A DNA stretch of 51,363 bases from SZUA-521 sp041738285 (GTDB taxonomy: Bacteria > Pseudomonadota > Gammaproteobacteria > Pseudomonadales > Azotimanducaceae): the NCBI GenBank assembly GCA_041738285.1, contig JBGSQB010000073.1, positions 1-51,363 of the forward strand, read 5' to 3'. Positions 36,521 to 45,475 of the stretch are shown in pieces. Made by a program: the position numbers and the translations under genes. The first letter of the stretch is position 1. The number at the start of each line of letters is the position of its first letter. Below the pieces are notes generated by a model that made no database searches, was not told the origin of the DNA, and saw nothing but the letters and a program-made list of their open reading frames with translations.

Positions 36521-37548
36521 GCAGCGTCTCCGGCATCGCGGGCGCGAAACAGGCGTGGCACGACATGCGTGGATTGCGGGTGGTGCAGCCAGCAGCGCGC
36601 GCCATGATCGCCTGTGACATGAAACTCTTCCGGCATCTGCGTCTGACACACCCGCATGGCATTCGGGCAGCGCGCGAAATAGCCGCAACCAATCGGAGGC
36701 GAGAACAGATCGGGCGGCGAACCATCGATCGGCTGCAAAGCATGGCTCTTGTCCGCCGTGAGCGTCGGCATCGCGTCGCGCAGACCGAGGGTGTATGGAT
36801 GGGCGGACCGATAGAAGATGTCGTCTACTGTGCCCCGCTCGACGTTCTGACCGGCATACATCACCGCCACGTGATCGGCCATGCGGGCGACAACGCCGAG
36901 GTCGTGGGTGATGAGGATCATCGCCATCTGCTTGTCGCGCTGCAGGTCGGACAGGAGATCGAGGATTTGGGCCTGGATCGTCACATCGAGCGCGGTGGTG
37001 GGCTCATCGGCGATGAGCACCGCAGGTTCGCAGGCGATGGCGGTGGCGATCATCGCCCGTTGCAGCATGCCGCCGGAGAACTCGAAGGGGTACTGTCGGG
37101 CGCGCTTCGCAGGTTCCGGAATTCGGCTGGCGGCGAGTAGTTCTACGGCCCGCGCCGCAGCCTGCTTGTGGGTAAACTTGCGGTGCACGATCAGCGTCTC
37201 GGCGATCTGATCGCCGATCGTCATGGTCGGATTGAGCGACGTCATCGGGTCCTGGAAGATCATGCCGATCTGCGCGCCGCGGATGTCCTCGCCATCGATC
37301 TGCTTGGAACGCAGGATGTCGTGACCCTTGAGCATGGCGCTGCCTTGGGTGATGCGACCGGGTGGCATCGGGATGAGGCCCATGATGCTTTGCACGGAGA
37401 CCGACTTGCCGCATCCGGATTCACCCACAATGGCGAGGGTTTCGCCGGGTGCAACCGCGAAACTGACACCGCGAACGGCATGCACGATGCCGCCGTAGGT
37501 ATCGAACTCAACGTGCAGGTTGTCGACCGTGAGAATGGGTTGGCTCAC
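36517..37548 (-). CDS. dppD: Dipeptide/oligopeptide ABC transporter ATP-binding protein DppD/OppD
   Basis: The companion ATPase of DppF, 343 residues. Walker A is GESGCGKSV, the signature is FSGGMLQRAMIATAI, Walker B is VLIADEPTTALD and the H-loop is LITHDLGVV. The C-terminal family region contains four cysteines (GCGYFARC, MRVC, ARCW), which in characterised DppD proteins bind a [4Fe-4S] cluster. The real start is the GTG at 37548 overlapping the dppC stop (GTGA); a longer upstream frame is only dppC in another register. Confidence 0.95.
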   Translation of the reverse strand: MSQPILTVDNLHVEFDTYGGIVHAVRGVSFAVAPGETLAIVGESGCGKSVSVQSIMGLIPMPPGRITQGSAMLKGHDILRSKQIDGEDIRGAQIGMIFQDPMTSLNPTMTIGDQIAETLIVHRKFTHKQAAARAVELLAASRIPEPAKRARQYPFEFSGGMLQRAMIATAIACEPAVLIADEPTTALDVTIQAQILDLLSDLQRDKQMAMILITHDLGVVARMADHVAVMYAGQNVERGTVDDIFYRSAHPYTLGLRDAMPTLTADKSHALQPIDGSPPDLFSPPIGCGYFARCPNAMRVCQTQMPEEFHVTGDHGARCWLHHPQSTHVVPRLFRARDAGDAA

Positions 37549-38939
37549 TCGCGTGACCTCATGCGCGCGTCGAGCGCATCGCGCAGTCCGTCTCCAAGCA
37601 GATTGAACGCCAGCACCGTGATCGAGATGAACAGCGAAGGAAAAATCAGCTCGTGCGGATGCGTGAGCATGGTCTTGATGCCTTCGTTGCACATGCTGCC
37701 CCACGACGGTGTCGGTGGTGCAACGCCCATACCGATGAAGGACAGGAACGCTTCGGTGAAGATTGCCCCCGGTACGGCGAAGGTCAGCGTCACCAGAATC
37801 ACGCCCATGGTGTTGGGAATCATGTGACGAAAGATGAGGTAGCCAGTGCGCGCGCCGAGCAGGCGCGAAGCGCCGATGTAGCCTTCTTCCCGAATTTGAA
37901 GGATCTGGCCACGCACGAGCCGCGCCGTCGCCGGCCAGGACAAGAGCACGAGTGCCACCAGCATCGGCAGGATACCGCTCTCCCCCGGGCCGATACCGAA
38001 GGCGATCTTGAACAGGATCATGAACAGCAGGAACGGTAGCGCGACCACGAAGTCGGCGAATCGCATCAATGCCTGGTCGGCGGGCCCCGCGAGAAATCCC
38101 GCGGTGCTGCCATACAGGATGCCGAGAAAAACGTACAGCGCGGGGGCGACAATGCCGATAAACAGGGAAACCCGCGCGCCGTGCATCAGTCGCGCCAGCA
38201 TGTCGCGGCCGAGATAGTCGGTACCCAGCGGATGCAGTGGCAGCAGCAGCGTGTCGCCGACCGCGACCGACTCAGCGGACTCGACCAGGCCGCGTTCTTC
38301 GGCCTGCGCTGCCGTGATAACGCGCGCAACTTCCACGGCGATCGAGGTGTGATCCGGGTATTCGGCACCATACTGATCCAGCGCAACGACCGTGTAGTGG
38401 TAGGTGCGCGCGGTGAGGTCGAGACGGTCCTCGAAACTGACTCGTCCTGGCGTAAACACTTCCCCCAGTGGCAGGCCGAGCGCGCTGCCACCGTCGTCCG
38501 GATAGATATTGCGATAAATGCGATAGCCGTGCGCCAGATCCGCGGGCTCCCAGACGAGCCGCACCGCCTGGCTGGTGGCCGGCTGGGCCAACTCGATTCG
38601 GGGCGTGGCGGTTGTGTCGCCGGCGCCTCTGGGCAGCGCCATCACGCCATCCCATGACTGATATGCATCGACAATGCGGGCGGTGCGATCGGCAAAGGGT
38701 GCCTGGCTCACCTGATCCAGGTCCTGTTCCGACGGGTCGACGCGCCAGAACAGCGGCCCGAAGATCGTGAAGATCAGCAGGCCAATGACGATGAATAGAG
38801 AGAACAAGGCACGGCGGTTCGCTTTCAAACGAATCCACGCGTCCTGCCAATACGACAATGAGGGACGTGTCAGCGTCTGCACGTCGCGTGTGGCAGTCAC
38901 ATGCTCGAAGGCAGAGGCGTCGAGTCGAACTTCCGCCAC
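37545..38939 (-). CDS. dppC: Peptide ABC transporter permease DppC with inserted fibronectin-III-like domain
   Basis: An inner-membrane permease subunit. The 464-residue product is about 165 residues longer than usual. TM1 is about 45-65. The family landmark LGTDYLGRDML, normally just after TM1 and a short loop, is at 239-248. Between them lies an extracytoplasmic insert. Residues about 115-206 show a fibronectin-III pattern: VRLVWEPADLAHGYRIYRN, then FEDRLDLTARTYHYTVVALD and SIAVEV. Downstream is a standard DppC core with the EAA loop (EEGYIGASRLLGARTGYLIFRHMIPN). The start is a GTG sharing one base with the dppB stop (TAGTG). The insert is in frame and intact, so it looks like a domain gain, not an artefact. 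Confidence 0.93.
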   Translation of the reverse strand: MAEVRLDASAFEHVTATRDVQTLTRPSLSYWQDAWIRLKANRRALFSLFIVIGLLIFTIFGPLFWRVDPSEQDLDQVSQAPFADRTARIVDAYQSWDGVMALPRGAGDTTATPRIELAQPATSQAVRLVWEPADLAHGYRIYRNIYPDDGGSALGLPLGEVFTPGRVSFEDRLDLTARTYHYTVVALDQYGAEYPDHTSIAVEVARVITAAQAEERGLVESAESVAVGDTLLLPLHPLGTDYLGRDMLARLMHGARVSLFIGIVAPALYVFLGILYGSTAGFLAGPADQALMRFADFVVALPFLLFMILFKIAFGIGPGESGILPMLVALVLLSWPATARLVRGQILQIREEGYIGASRLLGARTGYLIFRHMIPNTMGVILVTLTFAVPGAIFTEAFLSFIGMGVAPPTPSWGSMCNEGIKTMLTHPHELIFPSLFISITVLAFNLLGDGLRDALDARMRSRE

Positions 38940-39871
38940 TACGACAACCTCACGCGGGGGTCGATCATCCCGTAGATGACATCGACGATGATGACCATCA
39001 GCACGAGGAATGCGCCATAGAACACCGTGGTGCCCATGATCACGGTGTAGTCGAGTTGCTGCACCGCCTGCACAAAGTAGCGACCGAGGCCTGGAATGGC
39101 GAACACCAGCTCCACCACGAAGCCGCCAGTCGTGATCGCGGCGATGGCCGGTCCGAGTACCGTTACGACGGGCAGGGATGCATTGCGAAGCTGGTGTTTT
39201 AGGAAGATGCGCGTTGCCGGCAGCCCCTTGGATTTGGCGGTACGCACGTAGTCGGCGTTGACCACCTCGAGCATGGATGAGCGCATGAGTCGCGTCAGAA
39301 ATGCCATGGTGCCAAGTCCCAGTACCATGGCCGGCACGATCATGTGGCCGACGCCGCCCCAGCCAGCCACGGGCAGCAGGGTGATGCCCGCCCAATCATT
39401 GATCGTCACCAGACTCAACTGCCCGAGCGCAGCGAAGACGAAGCTCGGTACCGAGATGCCGAGGATCACGAGGAACATGATCACGATGTCGGGCAGCTTG
39501 TTGCGGTACAGCGCGGTGAGTGCGCCCCAGAGCACGCCGCCGACGGCTGCGAACACGATTGCGAGAATGCCGAGGGTTGCTGACACCGGAAAGTGTTCGC
39601 GGATGATGTCGTTGACGCTGCGATTCTGCTGCGTAAATGAGATGCCGAAATCGCCCTTGACCATGTTGAGCATGTAGATGCCGTACTGCACATGCAGGGG
39701 TTTGTCGAGTCCGTAGCGTTCTTCCAGATTCTTGCGAATCAGTTCGGTGGTGGCTTTTTCGTTGCTGAGCGGATCGCCAGGTACCGCATGCATCGCAAAG
39801 AACGTGGCGGTGGCAATGAACCACACCGTGATGATCCCCTGCAGCAGGCGGGTGAGAATGTAGCGCGTCAC
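38939..39871 (-). CDS. dppB: Dipeptide/oligopeptide ABC transporter permease DppB
   Basis: The partner membrane subunit of DppC, 310 residues with the usual six membrane spans. The family N-terminus (RYILTRLLQGIITVWFIATATFF), the PGDP motif after TM1 and the EAA loop (NADYVRTAKSKGLPATRIFLKHQLRNA) are all present. Length is normal for the family and there is no inserted domain, unlike DppC. It starts with GTG one base after the dppA stop and ends sharing a base with the dppC start, so the four transporter genes are almost certainly co-translated. Confidence 0.96.
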   Translation of the reverse strand: MTRYILTRLLQGIITVWFIATATFFAMHAVPGDPLSNEKATTELIRKNLEERYGLDKPLHVQYGIYMLNMVKGDFGISFTQQNRSVNDIIREHFPVSATLGILAIVFAAVGGVLWGALTALYRNKLPDIVIMFLVILGISVPSFVFAALGQLSLVTINDWAGITLLPVAGWGGVGHMIVPAMVLGLGTMAFLTRLMRSSMLEVVNADYVRTAKSKGLPATRIFLKHQLRNASLPVVTVLGPAIAAITTGGFVVELVFAIPGLGRYFVQAVQQLDYTVIMGTTVFYGAFLVLMVIIVDVIYGMIDPRVRLS

Positions 39872-39872
39872 G

Positions 39873-41570
39873 TCAGTCGACGCTCAGATACGCGGATGTG
39901 TAGTCTGGATCGGTGCCGACGGCCCGTCTCACCACACCCTTCAGTCGTGGGTCGCGCACGTATACCACGCCCCGTTCGTAGTTCGGCAGGATGACCGCGT
40001 CGTCGTAGATGATGCGCTGGATCTCGCCAAACGCGTTCATCCGTGTCTTGGGGTCCACCGAGTTCTCCGCGACGCGAACCTGGGCATCGAGTTCGGGATT
40101 GGCGTAGCGGCCGCGGTTGTTCAGGTTCCAGGATGCGAACAGGCCTCCGAACGTCAACGGATCGGCGAAATCGGGGCCCCAACCCGCCATGACGATGTCG
40201 AAATCTCCCGCGGTCATCTTGGCGAGGCGCTGCTTGAAGATCTGCTTGTCGAGTTTGACCTCGAGCCCGAGTTGCTTGCCGTACACGTTCTGGAAGTACT
40301 CGGCCTGTTTGTTGGACAGCGGATCATCGCCGCTGAGCAGGACGAGCGGCGGAAAACGGGTCAATCCAAGCTCCTGGCGCGCAAGTTCCAGATGCCGGCG
40401 CGCGGCCTCCACGTCGATGCGATGCACACGGGCGGGATACTCCTGTCGAAACAGGCCATCGACGCCGTTCAGCCACACGGGAAAGAGCGACTCGCCCGGC
40501 AGATTGCCCGGCAACTTCATCACTTTGTAGACGAGCTCGCCCGAGTCGGTGACCAGCTGCAGGGCGCGGCGCAGGTTGTAGTTGCCGGTGACGCGACCGG
40601 GTCGATAATTGAACTCGAGAAAAAAGATCGACCCGTCGTTGAATCGTTCCAGGTGCCAGCGTTGTACCAGCGCATTCTCGAGCGTATCGGAACTGAGTGC
40701 GGCGACTGCGATCTTGCCGTCCTTGTAGAGGTTCAGCGTCGCGTTGTAGTCGGGCGTGATGTAGGGCGTGTCGATGACGTTCAGCATGATCGCGTCACGA
40801 TTCCAGTAGAACTCGTTCTTTTCGAATCGAATCGACGCGCTGTGCACCCATCGGCTGATCGTGAACGGGCCGTTGTAGAGCAGGTCCTTCGCATCGGCGC
40901 CGTAGCGGCCTGCGGTGCGCTCGAAGAAGTCCTTGCGTACTGGCAGAAACGTTACGAACGCAACCAGTTTGTCGAAGTAGGCGATCGGTCGCTCGAATTC
41001 GATCTTCAAGGTGCGGTCATCCACCGCGGTGATACCGAGAGCCGAGGGTGGAAGTTGTCCTTGGCTGATGGCCTCGCCGTTCTTGATCGGAAACAGAATG
41101 AACGCGTACTCCGATGCAGTCGCGGGATCGAGCACGCGCTGCCACGCAAAGATGAAGTCGTGCGCGGTCACCGGCTCGCCATCGCTCCAGCGTGCGTTCT
41201 CGCGCAGCCAGAAGGTCGCACCCGCGGCGTCGATTTCCCAACGACTGGCCACACCTGGCACGAGCTTATTGGTCGGGTCATATCGCAACAGGCCCTCCAT
41301 CACATGGCCGAGCACGAAACCGCTGACCTGATCGGTTGCGCGCGTGCTGTCCAGTTGCGGTGGCTCGCCACTCATCGCGAGGCTAATGCTGCGCTCGCGA
41401 ACATCGACAGCTTCGCCCGTAACAGCGCCGGATGCGGTCAGCTGCGACAACCAACCCAGCGCGAACATGAGCGCCGCGAGCGCGACAATCGCCAGCAGGC
41501 CGAGCCACAGCAATTGCTTGCCGGCGGTTCGAGCAAACGCATCTTCAGTGTCTGACGTGATGTCGCTCAT
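39873..41570 (-). CDS. dppA: Peptide ABC transporter substrate-binding protein, membrane-anchored
   Basis: An extracytoplasmic peptide-binding protein of the SBP_bac_5 family, 565 residues. It has the conserved features of OppA/DppA proteins (EPPQLDSTRATD, LVPGVASRWEID, ARWSDGEPVTAHDFIFAWQRV, DFDIVMAGWGPDF). The N-terminus is not a standard signal peptide: an 18-residue polar segment precedes a long hydrophobic stretch (about 19-41, LLWLGLLAIVALAALMFALG) with no clear cleavage site or lipobox. This suggests that it stays anchored in the inner membrane facing the periplasm. The ATG lies 21 bp after the VWA gene stop. Confidence 0.93.
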   Translation of the reverse strand: MSDITSDTEDAFARTAGKQLLWLGLLAIVALAALMFALGWLSQLTASGAVTGEAVDVRERSISLAMSGEPPQLDSTRATDQVSGFVLGHVMEGLLRYDPTNKLVPGVASRWEIDAAGATFWLRENARWSDGEPVTAHDFIFAWQRVLDPATASEYAFILFPIKNGEAISQGQLPPSALGITAVDDRTLKIEFERPIAYFDKLVAFVTFLPVRKDFFERTAGRYGADAKDLLYNGPFTISRWVHSASIRFEKNEFYWNRDAIMLNVIDTPYITPDYNATLNLYKDGKIAVAALSSDTLENALVQRWHLERFNDGSIFFLEFNYRPGRVTGNYNLRRALQLVTDSGELVYKVMKLPGNLPGESLFPVWLNGVDGLFRQEYPARVHRIDVEAARRHLELARQELGLTRFPPLVLLSGDDPLSNKQAEYFQNVYGKQLGLEVKLDKQIFKQRLAKMTAGDFDIVMAGWGPDFADPLTFGGLFASWNLNNRGRYANPELDAQVRVAENSVDPKTRMNAFGEIQRIIYDDAVILPNYERGVVYVRDPRLKGVVRRAVGTDPDYTSAYLSVD

Positions 41571-41591
41571 GGTTCGGATGCGGTCTGCACG

Positions 41592-43076
41592 TTACGTCAC
41601 CGTGCGCAGCAGGTTGCCCACAATGCGCTCCAGATGCATCAGCGAGTTGCACTCCTCGGTCTGGTGGCAGTAGCTCGAATATTTGCGCATCTCCGCGTCG
41701 CCGACGTTCCAGGTATTGCGGGATTCGGGGTTCAGCCAGATGAGGCGCTTGCAGCGATCGTACATTTCCTTGAGGACTTCGGCCCTGGCGTCGCCGTAGT
41801 TGTTGCGCGCGTCACCCAGGATGATGATCGTCGTCCGGTTGTCGATGTCGTCGAGGCAGAGCTTCTTGAAGTCAATGAAGGCTTGACCGTAGTCGGTGGA
41901 TCCACCGGCGTAGTCGCGCAACGTCTTCGCGATTGCGTCTTCCAAGTTATTGCGCTCGAAGATGTCGGTGACCTCGGCGAGATCCGATGAGAACGCGAAA
42001 GATCGCACCTTCGGCATCACCTCTTCGAGGCTGTACAGGAACATCAGCATGAAGCGCGCGTAGTTTGCGACCGAGCCGGATACATCGCAGATGGCGAATA
42101 CCTTGGGGCGGTCGATCTTCACCGACTTCCAGTGCAGGTCGAAGATCGCGCCGTCGTAGGCCATGTTGTGGCGCAGCGTACGCGGTACGTTCAGTGCGCC
42201 ACGCTTGAATACTTTCTTGCGCCGGGAATGCAGCGACACCAGGCGTTTGGCCATGCGGAATACGACTTCCTGGATCAGGCGGAAGTTGCGGTGTTCGACA
42301 TTGGACAGCTTCACCTTGCGTAGCAGTTCTTCGCGCAGACGTTTACCGGTTGCGTCGGCGTGGAGCAGGAACTGCTGTTCGACGTGGTCGCGCACGTGTT
42401 CGCGCAGCCACTCCCTGCGGCGGGTCAGTTCCTGTCCCAGCCTGCGCTCCGGGATCTGGCGCTTCTGGCGCAGGTCGTTGATCTCCTGCTGCAGTTCGGC
42501 AAGTCCCATCGCCTCCATGATGCGGCGGGTGTACAGACCCTTCTGGGTGAACACCTGAATTTCCTGGATGTTCACCGCGGTGCTGGCTTTCGACAGCTCG
42601 ATCGCCAAATCACTGCGGCCGCCAGTCATCAGCAGTTGACCGAGCTTGGATTCAGGTTCGCTCATCTCACCCGGGCCGAGATCTTCCTCCGGCTCTTCCG
42701 CCGCGTACTTGTTCTTCGACTTGCCCTTTCCTTTGCCCTTGCCGCCAGTGCGGTTCGGATTGGCTTCGCTTCCTTCCCGCGCTTCGTTTGCTTCACTGGC
42801 GCCGCCGGAGTCGTCGTCTGACGATTCGCTGTCACCAGAGCTGCCATCGGCGCCCTTGAGATCCTGGAACGAAAAGAAACTGTCGAAGGTGTTGGAGAAA
42901 GTCTCCTTTTCGTCCTGGGTTTTTGGCAGCACCAGCGCGAGCACGTCCTTCAGATAGGCTCGATCGCGGTAACCGGTGAGCTCGACCGCATTGAACGCAT
43001 CCAGCGTCTCGGCCGTCGACACCCGCACCTCTGCGTTGCGCAGCGCGCGGATGAAGTTCGACAGTACGCGATCCAT
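41592..43076 (-). CDS. VWA-domain protein of the CoxE/MoxR-partner type
   Basis: A 494-residue protein with a C-terminal von Willebrand A domain whose MIDAS begins CDVSGSV and continues with Thr in GGSTDYG and Asp in ILGDARNN. The N-terminal half is helical, with a low-complexity acidic/Ser/Gly linker (about 75-150) containing repeated GKGKGK. VWA proteins of this kind act with MoxR AAA+ ATPases to insert metals into or remodel a client protein, as CoxE does for CO dehydrogenase. It is immediately downstream of moxR (3-bp gap) and upstream of dppA. The client is unknown. Confidence 0.88.
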   Translation of the reverse strand: MDRVLSNFIRALRNAEVRVSTAETLDAFNAVELTGYRDRAYLKDVLALVLPKTQDEKETFSNTFDSFFSFQDLKGADGSSGDSESSDDDSGGASEANEAREGSEANPNRTGGKGKGKGKSKNKYAAEEPEEDLGPGEMSEPESKLGQLLMTGGRSDLAIELSKASTAVNIQEIQVFTQKGLYTRRIMEAMGLAELQQEINDLRQKRQIPERRLGQELTRRREWLREHVRDHVEQQFLLHADATGKRLREELLRKVKLSNVEHRNFRLIQEVVFRMAKRLVSLHSRRKKVFKRGALNVPRTLRHNMAYDGAIFDLHWKSVKIDRPKVFAICDVSGSVANYARFMLMFLYSLEEVMPKVRSFAFSSDLAEVTDIFERNNLEDAIAKTLRDYAGGSTDYGQAFIDFKKLCLDDIDNRTTIIILGDARNNYGDARAEVLKEMYDRCKRLIWLNPESRNTWNVGDAEMRKYSSYCHQTEECNSLMHLERIVGNLLRTVT

Positions 43077-43079
43077 AGA

Positions 43080-44021
43080 CTACTTCTTTGTTGCCTTGGA
43101 CGTCAGTGTGGTCAGTTCCGCTTCGACGTTGACGATGTCCTCCTGGAACTTGAGGATCACGTTGAGTGTGTCACGCACCAGTTGCGGGTCGAGGCGATCT
43201 GCATGCAGCAGCAGCAGCGTGCGCGCCCAATCGATGGTCTCGGAAATGGCGGGCACCTTCTTCAGGTCGAGTTCGCGCAGCTCATGAATGAACTTGACGA
43301 GCTGACTGCGCAGCTCTGGCGGAATCTCCGGCACGCGGGCGTGGATGATGCGCTGCTCCAGTTCGATGTCGGGGAACGGAATGTACAGGTGCAGGCAGCG
43401 ACGCTTGAGGGCGTCGGAGATCTCGCGCGTATTGTTGCTGGTGAGGAACACGAGCGGTGGTTCTCGGACCGCCTTGACGGTGCCGATCTCGGGAATGGAT
43501 ACCTGAAAGTCCGACAGGATCTCGAGCAGGAGCGACTCGAACTCATGATCCGACTTGTCGACTTCGTCGAGCAGCAGCACGCAGCCGTCCTCTTCGCGCA
43601 AAGCCTTCAGCAGGGGCCGCGGCTCGAGAAATTCTTCGCTGAAGAAGATGTCGCCGAACTCGTGCAGACGCTTGACCGATTGTGCGAATCCCTTTGCGCC
43701 GTCGAGTACTTCATCGAGGGCGTCCTTGAGAACCTGGGTGTACAAGAGCTGTTTGCCATACTTCCACTCGTACAGTGCCTTCGCCTCGTCGAGGCCCTCG
43801 TAGCACTGCAGACGGATCAGCGGCAGGCCGAGCATGAGCGCCGTGGTCTTGGCGAGTTCGGTCTTGCCGACGCCGGGCGGCCCTTCGATCAGCACCGGCT
43901 TGCGCAGGTGGTAGGCGAGGTAGACAGCGGTTGCGATCTGGTTGCTGCAGATATAGCGATGCGCCTCCAGGTTGCGCTTGAGAGATTCGACGGAGGCGGC
44001 GATTTCAGCGATATCGGGCAC
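43080..44021 (-). CDS. MoxR-family AAA+ ATPase
   Basis: A 313-residue cytosolic AAA+ ATPase of the MoxR group, thought to assemble or activate client complexes. Walker A is GPPGVGKTE and Walker B is VLLLDEVDKS; sensor 1 is LTSNNTRE, and the arginine-rich ALKRRCLHLYIPFP segment is the usual AAA+ sensor region. The start is a GTG at 44021 with GGAG 5 nt upstream. It is the first gene of the operon that runs through the VWA gene into dppABCDF. The AT-rich 44035-44056 interval holds possible divergent promoters for this operon and the amidohydrolase gene. Confidence 0.93.
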   Translation of the reverse strand: MPDIAEIAASVESLKRNLEAHRYICSNQIATAVYLAYHLRKPVLIEGPPGVGKTELAKTTALMLGLPLIRLQCYEGLDEAKALYEWKYGKQLLYTQVLKDALDEVLDGAKGFAQSVKRLHEFGDIFFSEEFLEPRPLLKALREEDGCVLLLDEVDKSDHEFESLLLEILSDFQVSIPEIGTVKAVREPPLVFLTSNNTREISDALKRRCLHLYIPFPDIELEQRIIHARVPEIPPELRSQLVKFIHELRELDLKKVPAISETIDWARTLLLLHADRLDPQLVRDTLNVILKFQEDIVNVEAELTTLTSKATKK

Positions 44022-44094
44022 AGGATCTCCAAATCGGATTTTATGCGCTTATTATCCGGGCGGGTGGAGAGGATGTACAACGTTGGGAGGCAGG

Positions 44095-45378
44095 ATGAAA
44101 ACGCTACTGGTGTGGGCCGTATTGATCGGGGGAGCGACCGCCCAGGCGAACGCTGATCGGCTGGTGATTCATGCGGGTCGAGTGATCGATGTCGTCGCTG
44201 GCGAGGTGCGCGAGTCGCGCAGCATCGTCGTGGAAGGCGGGCGCATCGTTGCAGTCAACGAAGGCTGGATCGACGACCGGACGGCCAGCCGGGTCATCGA
44301 TTTACGCGCGGCAACGGTCATGCCCGGGCTCATGGACATGCATGTGCACCTCGATGGCGAACTGTCGCCACACCGCTTCGAGGAGCGCTTCAAACTCGAA
44401 CCCGCCGATCGCGCGCTGCGTGCAGTGCAGTATGCGCAGCGTACCCTCATGGCCGGGTTCACCACCGTGCGCGACCTGGGTGCCAGCGATGGCATTGCAC
44501 TGTCGTTGCGACGTGCGATTGCGGAGGGGCGCATCGCCGGCCCCCGCGTGTATGCGTCCGGCAAGTCGATCGCAACCACCGGTGGGCACGCCGACCCGAG
44601 CAATGGTGTGAAGTCTTCACTCCGGGGCGATCCTGGTCCATCGGACGGGGTTGTGAACAGCATCGATGATGCGCGCAAAGCGGTACGCGCACGCTACAAA
44701 GAAGGTGCCGACCTGATCAAGATTACGGCCACTGGCGGTGTGCTGTCCGAGGCGAAGAGTGGCGACAACGCGCAGTTCACGATCGCCGAAATCGAGGCCA
44801 TCGTCGCGACCGCGAAGGACTACGGATTCAAGGTAGCCGCCCATGCCCACGGCGCCGAGGGAATGAAGCGTGCCGTGCTCGGGGGCGTGGATTCCATCGA
44901 GCATGGCTCGTACATGAACGACGAGGTCATGGCGCTGATGAAGGCGCGCGGGACGTGGTACGTGCCGACCATTCTCGCGGGCGTCTTTACTGCTGAGAAA
45001 GCGAAGGAGCCGGGATACTTCTCTGACATCGTGCGTCCCAAGGCCGCAGCGGTCGGGGCGGAAATCCAGGCTACCTTCGCGCGCGCCTACGCGTCCGGGG
45101 TGAAAATCGCTTTTGGCACCGATACGGGCGTCTCGCCCCACGGTGACAACTGGCGCGAGTTTGGATTGATGGTCGAGGCTGGCATGCCGGCGATGGAGGC
45201 GTTGCAATCGGCGACCCGTGGTGGCGCCGAATTGCTCGGTGTGTGGCAAGACGTCGGCAGCATCGAAGCGGGCAAGCGGGCCGACATCGTCGCGGTCATG
45301 GGCGACCCGCTCACCGACATCTCCGAGATGGGCCGGGTGTTCTTCGTGATGAAGGAAGGTGTGATCTTCAGGGAGTGA
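44095..45378 (+). CDS. Exported metal-dependent amidohydrolase (prolidase/imidazolonepropionase-like)
   Basis: A 427-residue amidohydrolase-superfamily enzyme with an N-terminal signal peptide (about 1-20), so it acts outside the cytoplasm. Metal ligands are visible: HVH (H83, H85), a lysine likely to be carboxylated in DLIKITATGG, the histidines of AHAHGAEG and SIEHGS, and the Asp of FGTDTG. The overall form resembles Xaa-Pro dipeptidase-like and imidazolonepropionase-like amidohydrolases that cleave small peptides or cyclic amides. GGGAGG lies 4 nt before the ATG. It is divergent from the moxR-dpp operon (73 bp), so a role in processing peptides for uptake is an attractive inference. Confidence 0.88.
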   Translation: MKTLLVWAVLIGGATAQANADRLVIHAGRVIDVVAGEVRESRSIVVEGGRIVAVNEGWIDDRTASRVIDLRAATVMPGLMDMHVHLDGELSPHRFEERFKLEPADRALRAVQYAQRTLMAGFTTVRDLGASDGIALSLRRAIAEGRIAGPRVYASGKSIATTGGHADPSNGVKSSLRGDPGPSDGVVNSIDDARKAVRARYKEGADLIKITATGGVLSEAKSGDNAQFTIAEIEAIVATAKDYGFKVAAHAHGAEGMKRAVLGGVDSIEHGSYMNDEVMALMKARGTWYVPTILAGVFTAEKAKEPGYFSDIVRPKAAAVGAEIQATFARAYASGVKIAFGTDTGVSPHGDNWREFGLMVEAGMPAMEALQSATRGGAELLGVWQDVGSIEAGKRADIVAVMGDPLTDISEMGRVFFVMKEGVIFRE

Positions 45379-45475
45379 CGGCTGTTTGGACGCGATTTCT
45401 ACGGTTTTCCCGTAGTGACGCGTCCTCGGTGGCGCGGATACTGAAGGTCCAATTCCCAGTTTCCGAGGCACTGTC

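Noticed and set aside
37549..37704. Longer N-terminus for DppD
   Set aside because: The extension is dppC read in another frame; the GTG at 37548 in a GTGA overlap gives the family start.
40272..41555. 427-residue open frame antisense to dppA
   Set aside because: DppA is a full-length, motif-bearing binding protein in a tight operon; the antisense frame lacks a ribosome site and known domains.
45399..45415. Terminator between the amidohydrolase and diiron genes
   Set aside because: CTACGG/CCGTAG forms only a 6-bp stem with no T-run after it, too weak to call.
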